Below are positions 30,803 to 39,516 of a stretch of DNA of 64,000 bases, in pieces. Each line of letters starts with the position of its first letter. Within the stretch, counting starts at the first letter, position 1. The translations under genes and the position numbers were made by a program. The DNA comes from VRUE01 sp963805475 (GTDB lineage: Bacteria > Actinomycetota > Thermoleophilia > Solirubrobacterales > 70-9). Under the pieces are notes generated by a model. It had not been told where the DNA came from and made no database searches. It saw only the letters and a list, made by a program, of their open reading frames with translations. The stretch covers positions 62,001-126,000 of the forward strand of contig CAWDUO010000008.1 of assembly GCA_963805475.1 (NCBI GenBank), in the 5' to 3' direction.

Positions 30803-32008
30803 TTGGAGATCGACATCGGTCGCGGCAAGAAGGGACGGCGCGCCTACGGTTTCGATGACATCGCGATCGTTCCGTCGCGCCGCACCCGCGATCCCGACGA
30901 CATAGACATCAGCTGGACCCTCGGCCCCTATCGCTTCGAGCTGCCGCTCGTCGCCTCGGCGATGGACGGTGTGGTCAGCCCAGACACCGCGGTCCTCGTC
31001 AACGAGCTCGGCGGCCTCGGGGTGCTCAACCTGGAGGGGATCTGGACTCGCTTCGAGAACGCCGAGGAGCTGCTGGAGAAGATCGCCGCCGCGCCCAAGC
31101 ACCTGGCGACGCGGATCATGCAGGAGATCTACTCCGAGCCGGTCAAGCCGAAGCTGATCGGGCGGCGGATCGCCGAGATCAAGCAGCGGGGCGCGGTCGC
31201 CTGCGGCTCGCTGACGCCGCAGAAGGTGCGCGAGCACTACGAGATCGCGGTCGAGGCCGGGATCGACATCCTCGTCATCCAGGGCACCGTGATCTCCGCC
31301 GAACACGTCTCGACCACGGTCGAGCCGCTCAACCTGAAGGAGTTCATCGCCGAGGTGCCGGTGCCGACGGTGGTCGGCGGCTGCGCCTCCTACTCGACCG
31401 GGCTGCACCTGATGCGGACCGGCGCGGTCGGCGTGCTGGTCGGCGTCGGCCCGGGCGCCGCCTGCACGACGCGCGGCGTGCTCGGGATCGGCGTGCCGCA
31501 GGCGACGGCGATCGCCGACGTCGCGGCGGCCCGCTCCCAGCACATGCTGGAGACCGGCGAGTACGTCAACGTGATCGCCGACGGCGGCATGCGCACCGGC
31601 GGGGACGTCTCGAAGGCGATCGCGGTCGGCGCCGACGCGGTGATGGTCGGCTCGCCGCTGGCGCGGGCCAAGGAGGCGCCGGGACGCGGCTTCCACTGGG
31701 GGATGGCGACCTTCCACCCCTCGCTGCCGCGCGGCACCCGTGTCTCGACCAAGCAGGACGGGACGATGGAGGAGATCCTGCTCGGCCCGGCCCAGGAGAA
31801 CGACGGCACCTTCAACCTGATGGGGGCGCTGAAAACCTCGATGGCGACGACCGGCTACGAGGACATCCGCTCCTTCCAGCGGGCCGAGGTGATGGTCGCG
31901 CCGGCGCTGATGAGCGAGGGCAAGAAGCTGCAGACGGAGCAGGCGGTCGGCATGGGTTCCAATGGTCGCGCCGCGGTTTCGGCCGGTGTTGGAGTCGCCG
32001 ACGACTGA
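30803..32008 (+). CDS. GuaB3-type IMP dehydrogenase family protein
   Basis: A 401-residue TIM-barrel protein without CBS domains, the actinobacterial GuaB3 paralogue of IMP dehydrogenase. MEIDIGRGKKGRRAYGFDDI, LPLVASAMDGVVSP, the active-site loop GPGAACTTRGVLGIGVPQ with its cysteine, and DGGMRTGGDVSKAIAVGADAVMVG are present. The TTG start at 30803 follows GGAGG by 6 nt. Whether GuaB3 has true IMPDH activity is unclear for the family; recent work links some to GMP reduction, so I give no symbol. It overlaps guaA by 47 bp. Confidence 0.92.
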   Translation: MEIDIGRGKKGRRAYGFDDIAIVPSRRTRDPDDIDISWTLGPYRFELPLVASAMDGVVSPDTAVLVNELGGLGVLNLEGIWTRFENAEELLEKIAAAPKHLATRIMQEIYSEPVKPKLIGRRIAEIKQRGAVACGSLTPQKVREHYEIAVEAGIDILVIQGTVISAEHVSTTVEPLNLKEFIAEVPVPTVVGGCASYSTGLHLMRTGAVGVLVGVGPGAACTTRGVLGIGVPQATAIADVAAARSQHMLETGEYVNVIADGGMRTGGDVSKAIAVGADAVMVGSPLARAKEAPGRGFHWGMATFHPSLPRGTRVSTKQDGTMEEILLGPAQENDGTFNLMGALKTSMATTGYEDIRSFQRAEVMVAPALMSEGKKLQTEQAVGMGSNGRAAVSAGVGVADD

Positions 32009-33572
32009 CGCCGGCGCCAAAGCGGCGCCGGCGCAGGCCTCCGAGGAGGTGCTGGTCCTCGACTTCGGGGGGCAGTACTCGCAGCTGATCGCGCGGCGGA
32101 TTCGGGAATGCGGCGTGTTCTCGGAGCTGCTGCCGGCCGACGCGCCTGTGGAGAGGATCAGAGAGAGGAACCCGAAGGCGTTGGTGCTGTCCGGCGGACC
32201 GGCGTCCGTCTATGAGCCTGGGGCGCCGGAGTTTCCTGCTCAGCTACTGGACCTGGGGATTCCGCTGCTGGGGATCTGTTACGGCATGCAGGCGATGGTC
32301 AAGGCGCTCGGCGGACGGGTCGAAGGGGCCGAGTCGGGGGAGTTCGGGCGGGCGGAGCTGACGCTGCGCGACGGCGGCGGGCGGCTGCTCGGCGGACTGC
32401 CGGAGGAGCAGACCTGCTGGATGAGCCATCGCGACTCGGTCTTCGAGCCGCCGCCGGGGTTCGCGGCACTCGCCGCCACCCCGGCCTCGCCGGTCGCCGC
32501 CTGCGAGGCGCCGGAGCGGGGGCTGTACGGAATCCAGTTCCACCCCGAGGTCGTCCACACGCCCTACGGGACCGAGGTGCTGACCCGCTTTTTGCGCGAG
32601 ATCGCCGGCTGCGAGCAGCAGTGGTCGGCCGAGTCGGTGATCGCCGAGCAGGTCGAGCGGATCCGCGCCCAGGTCGGCGAGGGCCGGGTGATCTGCGGCC
32701 TCTCCGGCGGCGTCGACTCCTCGGTCGCGGCGCTGCTCGTCCACCGCGCGGTCGGCGAGCAGCTGACCTGCGTCTTCGTCGACCACGGGCTGATGCGGCT
32801 GAACGAGGCCGAGCAGGTGGTCGCCGCGTTCGAGCAGTTCGGCATCCCGCTCGTGCACGTCGACGCCGAGCAGCGCTTCCTCGCCCGGCTCGTCGGGGTC
32901 GAGGACCCCGAGCGCAAGCGCAAGATCATCGGCGAGGAGTTCATCCGCGTGTTCGAGGAGGAGGCGGCGAAGCTCGAGGACGCCGCCTACCTCGTCCAGG
33001 GCACGCTCTACTCCGACGTGATCGAGTCCGGCGGCAGCGACGCCGCCGACACGATCAAGTCCCACCACAACGTCGGCGGCCTGCCGGAGGACCTCGAGTT
33101 CGAGCTGGTCGAGCCGCTGCGGATGCTGTTCAAGGACGAGGTGCGCGCGGTCGGCGCCGAGCTGGGCCTGCCCGAGCGGATGGTCTGGCGCCAGCCCTTC
33201 CCGGGGCCCGGCCTGGCGATCCGCATCGTCGGCGGCGAGGTGAACCGCGAGCGGCTCGACATCCTGCGCGCCGCCGACGCGATCCTCCAGGAGGAGATCC
33301 GCGCGGCGGAGCTCTACCGGCAGCTGTGGCAGTCCTTCTGCGTGCTGCCGGTCGTGCGCTCGGTCGGCGTGCAGGGGGACGGCCGCACCTACGCCTACCC
33401 GATCGTGATCCGCGCGGTCACCTCCGACGACGCGATGACCGCCGACTGGGCGCGCCTGCCCTACGACCTGCTGGAGAAGGTCTCCAACCGGATCATCAAC
33501 GAGATCCGCGACGTCAACCGCGTGGCCTTGGACATCTCATCGAAGCCGCCCGCGACAATCGAGTGGGAGTGA
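31962..33572 (+). CDS. guaA: GMP synthase (glutamine-hydrolysing)
   Basis: A 536-residue enzyme making GMP from XMP. Glutamine amidotransferase domain (about 30-205): GICYGMQ with nucleophile C106, and H194/E196 in QFHPEV. ATP pyrophosphatase domain: SGGVDSS at 248-254. C-terminal dimerisation domain ending TRPPATIEWE-like (SSKPPATIEWE). The ATG at 31962 overlaps guaB3; GTG 31986 or TTG 31989 are alternatives because about 27 residues precede the conserved start. Confidence 0.96.
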   Translation: MVAPRFRPVLESPTTDAGAKAAPAQASEEVLVLDFGGQYSQLIARRIRECGVFSELLPADAPVERIRERNPKALVLSGGPASVYEPGAPEFPAQLLDLGIPLLGICYGMQAMVKALGGRVEGAESGEFGRAELTLRDGGGRLLGGLPEEQTCWMSHRDSVFEPPPGFAALAATPASPVAACEAPERGLYGIQFHPEVVHTPYGTEVLTRFLREIAGCEQQWSAESVIAEQVERIRAQVGEGRVICGLSGGVDSSVAALLVHRAVGEQLTCVFVDHGLMRLNEAEQVVAAFEQFGIPLVHVDAEQRFLARLVGVEDPERKRKIIGEEFIRVFEEEAAKLEDAAYLVQGTLYSDVIESGGSDAADTIKSHHNVGGLPEDLEFELVEPLRMLFKDEVRAVGAELGLPERMVWRQPFPGPGLAIRIVGGEVNRERLDILRAADAILQEEIRAAELYRQLWQSFCVLPVVRSVGVQGDGRTYAYPIVIRAVTSDDAMTADWARLPYDLLEKVSNRIINEIRDVNRVALDISSKPPATIEWE

Positions 33573-33576
33573 CAGC

Positions 33577-33624
33577 TTCCGCTGTGCCTTATGTCCGTCA
33601 TAGGACATATAAGGCACAGCGGAA
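33577..33624. repeat. 48-bp palindrome after guaA
   Basis: Arms TTCCGCTGTGCCTTATGTCC and GGACATATAAGGCACAGC(GGAA) match except for a 2-nt bulge. The outer TTCCGCTGT arm is shared with the copy before tldD, while the inner CCTTATG resembles the copy in pmbA, so it links the sub-families. Confidence 0.88.
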
Positions 33625-33634
33625 CGGGTTGGCG

Positions 33635-34501
33635 ATGTCCTTCGGGGTTTCGATTGCGATATTGAGCCTGGTCCAGGCGGCGCTTGTCGCGTTGCCGGGG
33701 GCGCGGCGGTTCGCCTGGCTCGACCGCTTCGGCAGCCCCTGGTGGGCGCTGGCGCCGGCGGGCTCGATCGTCGTCGTGATCGGGATCGTCGCCTGGCGGG
33801 GGGAATCGGCGACGGCCCTCTCCTGGCTGGCGCTGCTCGCCGTGCCGCCCTTCGCCGCGCTGGCGCTCGGCTGGCTGGTGCGTGGGTCGCGCCCCGAGTG
33901 GGCCGCCGCGGTCCCGGCGCTGTTCGTCGTCGCCTGGGCCGCCCCGGGCGCGCTGCTCGGCGAGGCCGCGGCGACGGCGCTGACCGCGCTCGGCTGCGTC
34001 GGCCTCGGCTGGCTGCTGACCTCCGTCGCGCCGGCGCGCTGGCTGAGGTGGGGGATCTACGCGATGGCCGCGGTCGACACCGCGTTCGTCGCCGCCGACC
34101 TGCTCCAGGGCCCGAACGCCGTGCTCAGCGCCGCCGCCCCGAGCGGGCTGCCCAGCCTCCAGGTCGTCCACTTCGGCGCCGCCGCGATGGGCTTCGGCGA
34201 CCTCTTCGTCGCCGCGCTGCTCGGCTGCCTATTGGCCGGCTCGCGCCGCACCCAGCGCCGCGCGACGCTGCTGGTGGCGATCCTCGCCCTCGCCTTCGAC
34301 CTGCTCTTCCTCGCCGTCGACACGCTGCCCGCGACGGTCCCGGTCGCGCTCGCCCTGGCGCTGGTCGAGCCGTCGGGAGGTCAGGAGGCTTCTCTGAGCG
34401 CGCGGCGCAGGCTCGCCATGGTCTGCGGGCCGCGCAGGGTCTCGACGATCCGGCCGCGCGAGTCGAGCACGAAGGTCGTCGGCAGGCCGGCGATCCCGTA
34501 G
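33635..34501 (+). CDS. Multi-pass membrane protein, hypothetical
   Basis: About 288 residues with hydrophobic helices at roughly 5-22, 34-54, 60-80, 88-105, 108-130, 138-156, 172-196 and 200-230, separated by short Arg-rich loops. No family recognised. The hydrophobic part ends near LALALVEPSGG, and the remaining about 40 residues are antisense to the TlpA-like gene and look like non-coding read-through. A single-base shift near 34375 would give a stop at about 34397, so the annotated end is doubtful. Confidence 0.6.
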   Translation: MSFGVSIAILSLVQAALVALPGARRFAWLDRFGSPWWALAPAGSIVVVIGIVAWRGESATALSWLALLAVPPFAALALGWLVRGSRPEWAAAVPALFVVAWAAPGALLGEAAATALTALGCVGLGWLLTSVAPARWLRWGIYAMAAVDTAFVAADLLQGPNAVLSAAAPSGLPSLQVVHFGAAAMGFGDLFVAALLGCLLAGSRRTQRRATLLVAILALAFDLLFLAVDTLPATVPVALALALVEPSGGQEASLSARRRLAMVCGPRRVSTIRPRESSTKVVGRPAIP

Positions 34502-34876
34502 CGATCGCCGACCGTGCCGCTCGGGTCGCGCAGGACCGGGAAGGTCCAGCCGTAGCGGCGCACGAAGGCGCGCGCCCCGACGATCCCGTCGCTCCAGTCG
34601 ACGCCGACGAGGCGTCCCCGGGCCCGGCCGGGAGCGGGCGAAGCGCTCCAGCCGGCGCGCCTCCTCGCGGCACGGGTCGCACCAGCTGGCCCAGAAGTTG
34701 ACCAGGGCGGGCCGGCCGCGCAGGCTCGCGAGGGTCGTCCTGGGGGGGACGAGGACGGCGGTCGGCAGCGCGGGGGCCGGCCGCTCGGCCGACCCCCCGC
34801 CGCCGCTCAGCAGCTCGACCGCCGCCAGCACGGCGACGATCGCGACGATCGCCAGCAGTGCGCGCCCCGGCCGCAT
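34381..34876 (-). CDS. TlpA/ResA-like thioredoxin, frame broken by a one-base insertion
   Basis: A membrane-anchored periplasmic-side thiol-disulfide protein. From ATG 34876: a signal anchor (ALLAIVAIVAVLAAVELL), then LRGRPALVNFWASWCDPCREEARRLERFARS with the WCxPC active site. The frame shifts within 34615-34633 (GC-run). The other half, VGVDWSDGIVGARAFVRRYG, PVLRDPSGTVGDRYGIAGLP, TTFVLDSRGRIV, is intact in the next frame to 34381. Total length minus one base is a multiple of three (165 codons). It starts 2 nt after the SCO gene stop. The pair probably reduces and metallates cytochrome oxidase or cytochrome c. Confidence 0.88.
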
Positions 34877-34878
34877 GC

Positions 34879-35532
34879 TCAGGCTTCGGCCAGGGTCTTG
34901 ACATCGCGCGCCAGCAGCGGCGGCTTGAATTCGGGGGTGTAGAGGACGTGCAGCTTGCCGTCGGCGCCGATCCCGTAGATGTCGGCCGAGTGCTCGATCA
35001 CCTCGGGGTCGTTCTTTTCCTCCTGCGGCAGGACGTGCCACGCCTTCCAGACGCGCTCCAGCTCGGCCCGCGACCCCAGCAGCCAGTCGATCTCCCCGGT
35101 GGTGCGGTGTTCGCGGTTGAAGGCGGCGGCGCTGGCCGGGGTGTCGCGGCCGGGATCGACCGAGACGGCGAGGAAGACCGGTCGCGGCTCGTGCGGGCCG
35201 AGCAGCGAGTAGGTCGTGTGCACCTTGGCGGCGACCAGCGGGCAGACGTCTTCGCAGTGCGTGTAGAGGAAGGCGACGAGCACCGGCCGCCCCTTCAGCT
35301 TCGCGAGGTCGACCTCGTGCCCGCGGTAGTCGGTCAGCCGGAGCGGGGCCGCCGGCTTCGCCGGCACCGCGTCCCCGCCCACATAGCTCGCGGTCGACGT
35401 GCTCGCGCCGCCGGAGGAGCCGCAGCCGGCGAGCGCGACGCAGAGCGCGATCGCCGCGAGGCACAGCGCTGCCGCCGCGGTTCGCCGTGCCCTGCCTGGA
35501 TGTCTACTCACGAGCAAGCGGCTGGATAGCAT
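34879..35532 (-). CDS. SCO1/SenC-family copper chaperone lipoprotein
   Basis: A 217-residue lipoprotein with lipobox LAGCGSS (C37). The SCO copper site C93xxxC97 (THCEDVCPL) and H181 (EHSADIY) is complete. SVDPGRDTPASAAAF is a family segment. SCO proteins insert copper into the CuA site of cytochrome oxidase subunit II, and coxB lies about 20 kb away. The start ATG 35532 is preceded by GAGG; GTG 35511 is an alternative. It is divergent from the ctaG-like gene, only 7 bp apart, so the promoters overlap. Confidence 0.92.
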   Translation of the reverse strand: MLSSRLLVSRHPGRARRTAAAALCLAAIALCVALAGCGSSGGASTSTASYVGGDAVPAKPAAPLRLTDYRGHEVDLAKLKGRPVLVAFLYTHCEDVCPLVAAKVHTTYSLLGPHEPRPVFLAVSVDPGRDTPASAAAFNREHRTTGEIDWLLGSRAELERVWKAWHVLPQEEKNDPEVIEHSADIYGIGADGKLHVLYTPEFKPPLLARDVKTLAEA

Positions 35533-35539
35533 TGCAGGA

Positions 35540-36433
35540 GTGATCCTCGACGCGATCTGGACCGGCATCGAGCTTGCCGTGCCGCTGGCCCTCGCGGCCA
35601 TCTACCTGAAGCGAGCCCACACGCTGAGCGCCCAGGGGCGGCCGGTGCCGCTGTGGCGACAGCTCTGCTTCGGCGCCGGCCTGGCGGTGATCTGCGTCGC
35701 GACCTTCGGGCCGATGGACCATCTCGCCGAGGAGATGGTCTCCACCCACATGGTCCAGCACCTGCTGCTCGCCGACCTCTCCTCGCTGCTGCTGGTTCTC
35801 GGCCTGACGGGGCCGATCATGCAGCCGCTGCTCTCGATGCGCGTCGCCCGGCCGTTGCGGGCGCTCACCCACCCGGTCGCGGCGATCTCGATCTTCACCT
35901 TCAACCTCTTTCTCTGGCACTCGCCGCCGCTCTACCAGGCGGTGCTCTATTCCGATCCGCTGCACGTGCTCGAGCACGTGCTCTTCATCGGCACCGGGAT
36001 GCTGCTCTGGATGCCGCTGTTCGGCCCGCTGCCGAAGCCGCAGTGGTTCGGCAAGGGCGCCCACGTCATCTACACGATCGGCATCTGGCTGCCGGCGATG
36101 GTCCTCGCCAACACCCTGATGTGGTCGGGGACCGACCTCTATCCCGACTACGCCGGCACGGCCCTCGCGCACGGTGTCGGGCCGGTCGCCGACCAGAGCA
36201 CCGCCGGGGCGATCCTGATGATCGAGTGCATGCTCGCCGCTCTCGCGATCTTCGCCTGGGTCTTCCTGCGCTGGGCGGCCGAGGACATCGAGCGCCAGGA
36301 GCTGCTCGACCTCGCCGAGGACGAACGGGTGGAGCTGAGCTCGGCTCGCGCCGCCCGCGCGGTGGCGGCGGGGCGCGGAGCCGCCCTGCGCACCCGGATC
36401 GAGAATGCCGCAGAGCGAGAAGCAGGCGGCTGA
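35540..36433 (+). CDS. CtaG-family (caa3-type) cytochrome c oxidase assembly membrane protein
   Basis: A 297-residue polytopic membrane protein of the caa3_CtaG family, with about seven helices. Conserved His-rich features are THMVQHLLLADLSSLLLVLGL, FLWHSPPLYQAVL and HVLEHVLFIGTGMLLWMP. The cytosolic C-terminus is charged. GTG start lies a few bases after a TAGCAT box with no spaced Shine-Dalgarno, suggesting a leaderless or near-leaderless mRNA. The next gene overlaps by 29 bp. The neighbours (SCO, DsbA-like, TlpA-like) support a role in copper oxidase maturation. Confidence 0.9.
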   Translation: MILDAIWTGIELAVPLALAAIYLKRAHTLSAQGRPVPLWRQLCFGAGLAVICVATFGPMDHLAEEMVSTHMVQHLLLADLSSLLLVLGLTGPIMQPLLSMRVARPLRALTHPVAAISIFTFNLFLWHSPPLYQAVLYSDPLHVLEHVLFIGTGMLLWMPLFGPLPKPQWFGKGAHVIYTIGIWLPAMVLANTLMWSGTDLYPDYAGTALAHGVGPVADQSTAGAILMIECMLAALAIFAWVFLRWAAEDIERQELLDLAEDERVELSSARAARAVAAGRGAALRTRIENAAEREAGG

Positions 36434-37160
36434 GGCGGAGCGCCGCCGGCGCCTGCTGCAGGCCGGCGCCGGCGGCGTCTTCCTCGCGATCGTCGTCGTG
36501 GTCGCGCTGATTGCGGTCGGCCAGAACGGCGGCGGGAGCGGCGGCGGGAGCGGAAGGAGCGGAGCGGGCGTGGGCGCGGGCGCCGGGCTGAAGGGCGCCG
36601 CCGCCGTCCGCAGCCTGCTCGCCGGCATCCCGCAGGAGCGGATGCTGCTGGGCCACCCGGGCGCCCCCTTGACCGCGATCGAGTTCGGCGACCTCCAGTG
36701 CCCGGCCTGCAAGGCCTACTCCGAAGAAGTCCTGCCGCAGGCGATCGAAGGCCCCGTGCGCGACGGCGAAGCGGCGCTGGAATTCCGCAACTTCACGATC
36801 ATCAGCCGGCAGTCGATCCCGGCCGGGGCGGCGGCGCTCGCCGCCGGCGAGCAGGGCCGCGGCTGGAACTACCTCGAGCTCTTCTACCGCAACCAGGGCG
36901 AGGAGGCCTCCGGCTACGTCACCGACTCGTTCATGACCAGGATCGCCCGCGGGGCGGGCGTGCCCGACATCGCCAGGTGGAACCGGGCGCGCAAGAGCGG
37001 GCGGCTGATCGCCGAGGTCAAGCGCACGAGCGCCGAAGCGGCGGGCCTCGGCTTCGCCAGCACGCCGTCGTTCGCCCTCTCCACCCCGCGGGGCGCCAAG
37101 CCGATCCGGACGCCGGCCTCGGCCGGCGAGCTGGAAGCGACGATCGAAGCGGCCGGCTGA
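36405..37160 (+). CDS. DsbA-like membrane-anchored thiol-disulfide oxidoreductase
   Basis: A 251-residue protein. An N-terminal basic stretch precedes a membrane anchor (about 18-40) and a Gly/Ser linker (41-63). The thioredoxin domain begins near 85 and has C99-PA-C102 (GDLQCPACKAYSEEVLP), with a helical insertion and the cis-Pro loop TPSF (ASTPSFAL). This is the architecture of BdbD/DsbA-like proteins that oxidise cysteines outside the membrane. It overlaps ctaG, so the two are one transcript. Confidence 0.92.
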   Translation: MPQSEKQAAEAERRRRLLQAGAGGVFLAIVVVVALIAVGQNGGGSGGGSGRSGAGVGAGAGLKGAAAVRSLLAGIPQERMLLGHPGAPLTAIEFGDLQCPACKAYSEEVLPQAIEGPVRDGEAALEFRNFTIISRQSIPAGAAALAAGEQGRGWNYLELFYRNQGEEASGYVTDSFMTRIARGAGVPDIARWNRARKSGRLIAEVKRTSAEAAGLGFASTPSFALSTPRGAKPIRTPASAGELEATIEAAG

Positions 37161-37186
37161 GCCGAGCTCTCAGGCGGGGCGGCGGC

Positions 37187-38140
37187 TCACGAGTAGGCGT
37201 CCCAGCGTTCGAGGAAGGGCAGCGGGTCGATCGGGCTGCCGCCCTCGTACCAGCCGGGCGGCGTCCAGATCTCGAAGTGCAGGTGACAGCCGCTGGCGTC
37301 GCCGGTCTGGCCGACGAGGCCGATCGGCTCGCCCGTGCGCACCTCTTCTCCCGCCTTCAGCGGCGCGGGTTCGAGCAGGTGCATGTAGGCGAAGTCGTAG
37401 CCGGTGCCCCTGCCGTCGATCACAAGGTAGTTGCCGGCGGCGCTCTGGTAGCCGGCGTACTGGACGCGACCGCCGCGCGCGGCGATCAGCGGCGTGCCGC
37501 AGGCGGCGAGCACGTCCTGGCCCTCGTGGGTGTGGCCGGCGCGGGCGGCGCCGAAGCGGGCCGCGGCGTCGCCGAAGTCGTGCGGCCCGAGGACCGGGAA
37601 GGCGTAGCCGTAGAGCTGGAAGCCGAGGCTCAGCGACTGGGAGGCCGAGGAGGTGGCGCCGCCGGGGACGAGGCGGCGGCCCGCCTGGGTGGCGACGCGG
37701 AAGCTGTAGCGCCCGTTGCGCGCCGGGCGCCCGCCGCCGACGGTTCCGTCCCAGCGGACCGTGTACGGCGTCCGCGGGGCGAGGTCGTTGCGGTAGAAGA
37801 TCGCCACCGCTTCGCCGCTCGCGGAGACCACGTCGACGCGCAGGTCGTTGGCCGCCCGGCCGCTGGCGAATTCGAAGCGCAGGCGTGGGGTGCGGGCGCC
37901 GTAGTAGAAGGACTTGCGCGGCCACGTCCGGGCCGAGAGCAGGGTCACCCGACCGGCGCTGGGCGCGGGATCGGGCGCGCCGCTGCGGCTGGGCGGGGCC
38001 GGCGGCGGGCCGCCCGGGGTCGCGGCGCCCCCGGTGACCGCGCGGGCAGGCGCCGCGGGGACGATCAGGATGATCGCCGCCGCGAGGATCGATGTCGCTG
38101 CGCCGAGCCACGATCCGGCTGCGGTTCCGCCACGTGTCAC
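37187..38140 (-). CDS. Secreted M23 peptidase with FlgD-like Ig domain
   Basis: A 317-residue exported protein. The signal peptide (about 11-34, ends PARAV) is followed by a Pro-rich linker, then a FlgD-type Ig-like segment (PYTVRWDGTVGGGRPARNGR). The C-terminal LytM/M23 domain has zinc ligands H205/D209 (THEGQD) and H288 in HLHFE, with H254 (YMHL) and H286 also in place. All catalytic residues are present, so it is probably an active peptidoglycan endopeptidase. GTG start at 38140, divergent from rplM. Confidence 0.92.
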   Translation of the reverse strand: MTRGGTAAGSWLGAATSILAAAIILIVPAAPARAVTGGAATPGGPPPAPPSRSGAPDPAPSAGRVTLLSARTWPRKSFYYGARTPRLRFEFASGRAANDLRVDVVSASGEAVAIFYRNDLAPRTPYTVRWDGTVGGGRPARNGRYSFRVATQAGRRLVPGGATSSASQSLSLGFQLYGYAFPVLGPHDFGDAAARFGAARAGHTHEGQDVLAACGTPLIAARGGRVQYAGYQSAAGNYLVIDGRGTGYDFAYMHLLEPAPLKAGEEVRTGEPIGLVGQTGDASGCHLHFEIWTPPGWYEGGSPIDPLPFLERWDAYS

Positions 38141-38222
38141 GCGGGGATCTTCGCCCGACTTGGCCTCCGAACCTGCAAGAGCGCCTGCGGTTGCACCCTG
38201 CTTTCCCTATGATCCCCGGACT

Positions 38223-38654
38223 TTGAAGACTTACGTCGCGAAACCGACCGAGCGCCAGCGCGAGTGGCTGGTCGTCGACGCCGAGGGGCAGACCCTGGGC
38301 AGGCTGGCGACCCGCATCGCCGACGCGCTGCGCGGCAAGCGCAAGCCCGAGTACACGCCGCACGTCGACACCGGGGACTTCGTCGTCGTCGTCAACGCCG
38401 AGAAGATCCGGGTGACCGGGAAAAAGCTCGAGCAGAAGCGCTACTGGCGCCACTCCGGCTACCCGGGCGGGATCAAGTCCCGCAGCCTGGCCGAGATGCT
38501 CGACCGTCGCCCCGAGGAGGTTATCCGCAAGGCGGTGAAGGGGATGCTCCCCCGCAACCGCCTGGCCCGCAAGCAGCTGACCAAGCTGAAGGTGTACGCC
38601 GGCCCGGACCATCCGCACGCGGCGCAGAAACCCCGAGAGATGGAGACCGCCTGA
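38223..38654 (+). CDS. rplM: 50S ribosomal protein L13
   Basis: 143 residues, similar to L13 throughout: LKTYVAKPTERQREWLVVDA, GKRKPEYTPHVDTGDFVVVVNAEKI, IKSRSLAEMLDRRPEEVI and KLKVYAGPDHPHAAQKP. TTG start at 38223; a TATGAT box ends 9 nt upstream, so translation may be leaderless from TTG. The stop overlaps the rpsI start by one base (TGATG). Confidence 0.97.
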   Translation: MKTYVAKPTERQREWLVVDAEGQTLGRLATRIADALRGKRKPEYTPHVDTGDFVVVVNAEKIRVTGKKLEQKRYWRHSGYPGGIKSRSLAEMLDRRPEEVIRKAVKGMLPRNRLARKQLTKLKVYAGPDHPHAAQKPREMETA

Positions 38655-39493
38655 TGGCCGACGAGCCGCAGCAGAACGACGAGACTCAGCAGGACGAGGG
38701 CGCTCAGGACGAGGGCGCTCAGGCCGCGGGGCCTGACGCGACCGCGGAGGAATCCGGCCTCACCCGGCCGGAAACCTCCGCGTCCGCGCCACCCGCGGCA
38801 GATGCGGCAGAGGTTGACGCCGAGGACGTGGCGGCTGCGGAGGAGCCCGCTGAGTCTCCTGTTGCTGAGCAGGAAGATGAGGAGCCCGAGCCCGCGCCGG
38901 CTCCAGAGAAAGAGAAGAAGAAGGACGTCATCCCCGGGGCCGATCTGGAGCCGATCGCGGTCGAGCCGGAGGAGCGGCCGCTGAGCGCCGAGGAGCAGGC
39001 GCGCAAGGAAGCCGAAGAGGAGGAGCGCCGGGCGCGCGAGGCGGCGCTGGCCGGCGAGTCCGAGGAGGAGGAGCCCGCCAGCCGCGCGCCGGCGAAGATG
39101 GAGGGCGACTCCCGCTACTCGGCGACCGGCAAGCGCAAGCGGGCGATCGCCCGCGTCACCCTGCTGCCCGGCAAGGGCGCCTTCACCGTCAACGGCCGCT
39201 CGATCGAGGAGTTCTTCCCGCGGCCGCTGCACCAGACGACCGCCCGCCAGCCGCTGGTGAGCGCCGGCTACGAGGGCAGCGTCGACGTCCGCGTCCGCGT
39301 CCACGGCGGCGGCGTCGGCGGCCAGGCCGGGGCGGTGCGCCACGGCGTCGCCAGGGCGCTGACCGAGGTCGACCCGGAGCTGCGGGGCGAGCTCAAGCGG
39401 CGCGGCTTCCTGACCCGCGACGCGCGCGCCAAGGAGCGCCGCAAGGCCGGTCTCAAGAAGGCGCGCAAGCGCCCTCAGTTCTCGAAGCGTTGA
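38654..39493 (+). CDS. rpsI: 30S ribosomal protein S9 with a long acidic N-terminal extension
   Basis: 279 residues, about twice the usual S9 length. Residues about 153-279 are a normal S9 core (YSATGKRKRAIARVTLLPGKG, through VHGGGVGGQAGAVRHGVARAL, to the C-terminal RKAGLKKARKRPQFSKR whose tail reaches the P-site tRNA). Residues 1-150 are a low-complexity, strongly acidic Glu/Ala/Pro-rich region with one KEKKK patch at 86-90. The extension is in frame from the ATG coupled to rplM, and no internal start with a good ribosome binding site is evident. Shorter acidic extensions occur in other actinobacterial S9 proteins. Confidence 0.96.
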   Translation: MADEPQQNDETQQDEGAQDEGAQAAGPDATAEESGLTRPETSASAPPAADAAEVDAEDVAAAEEPAESPVAEQEDEEPEPAPAPEKEKKKDVIPGADLEPIAVEPEERPLSAEEQARKEAEEEERRAREAALAGESEEEEPASRAPAKMEGDSRYSATGKRKRAIARVTLLPGKGAFTVNGRSIEEFFPRPLHQTTARQPLVSAGYEGSVDVRVRVHGGGVGGQAGAVRHGVARALTEVDPELRGELKRRGFLTRDARAKERRKAGLKKARKRPQFSKR

Positions 39494-39505
39494 GGCTCGC
39501 CTCAA
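39490..39505. promoter_or_regulatory. Small hairpin at the rpsI stop codon
   Basis: TTGAGGCTCGCCTCAA is a perfect inverted repeat spanning the rpsI stop, 12 bp before the glmM ATG. It lacks a following T-run, so it may be a processing or attenuating hairpin rather than a full terminator. Confidence 0.4.
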
Positions 39506-39516
39506 CACTTCGATCT

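Noticed and set aside
32621..33634. Long open frame overlapping the guaA synthetase domain and running into the membrane protein
   Set aside because: The overlapping part is Arg-rich shadow sequence; the membrane protein is well explained from ATG 33635.
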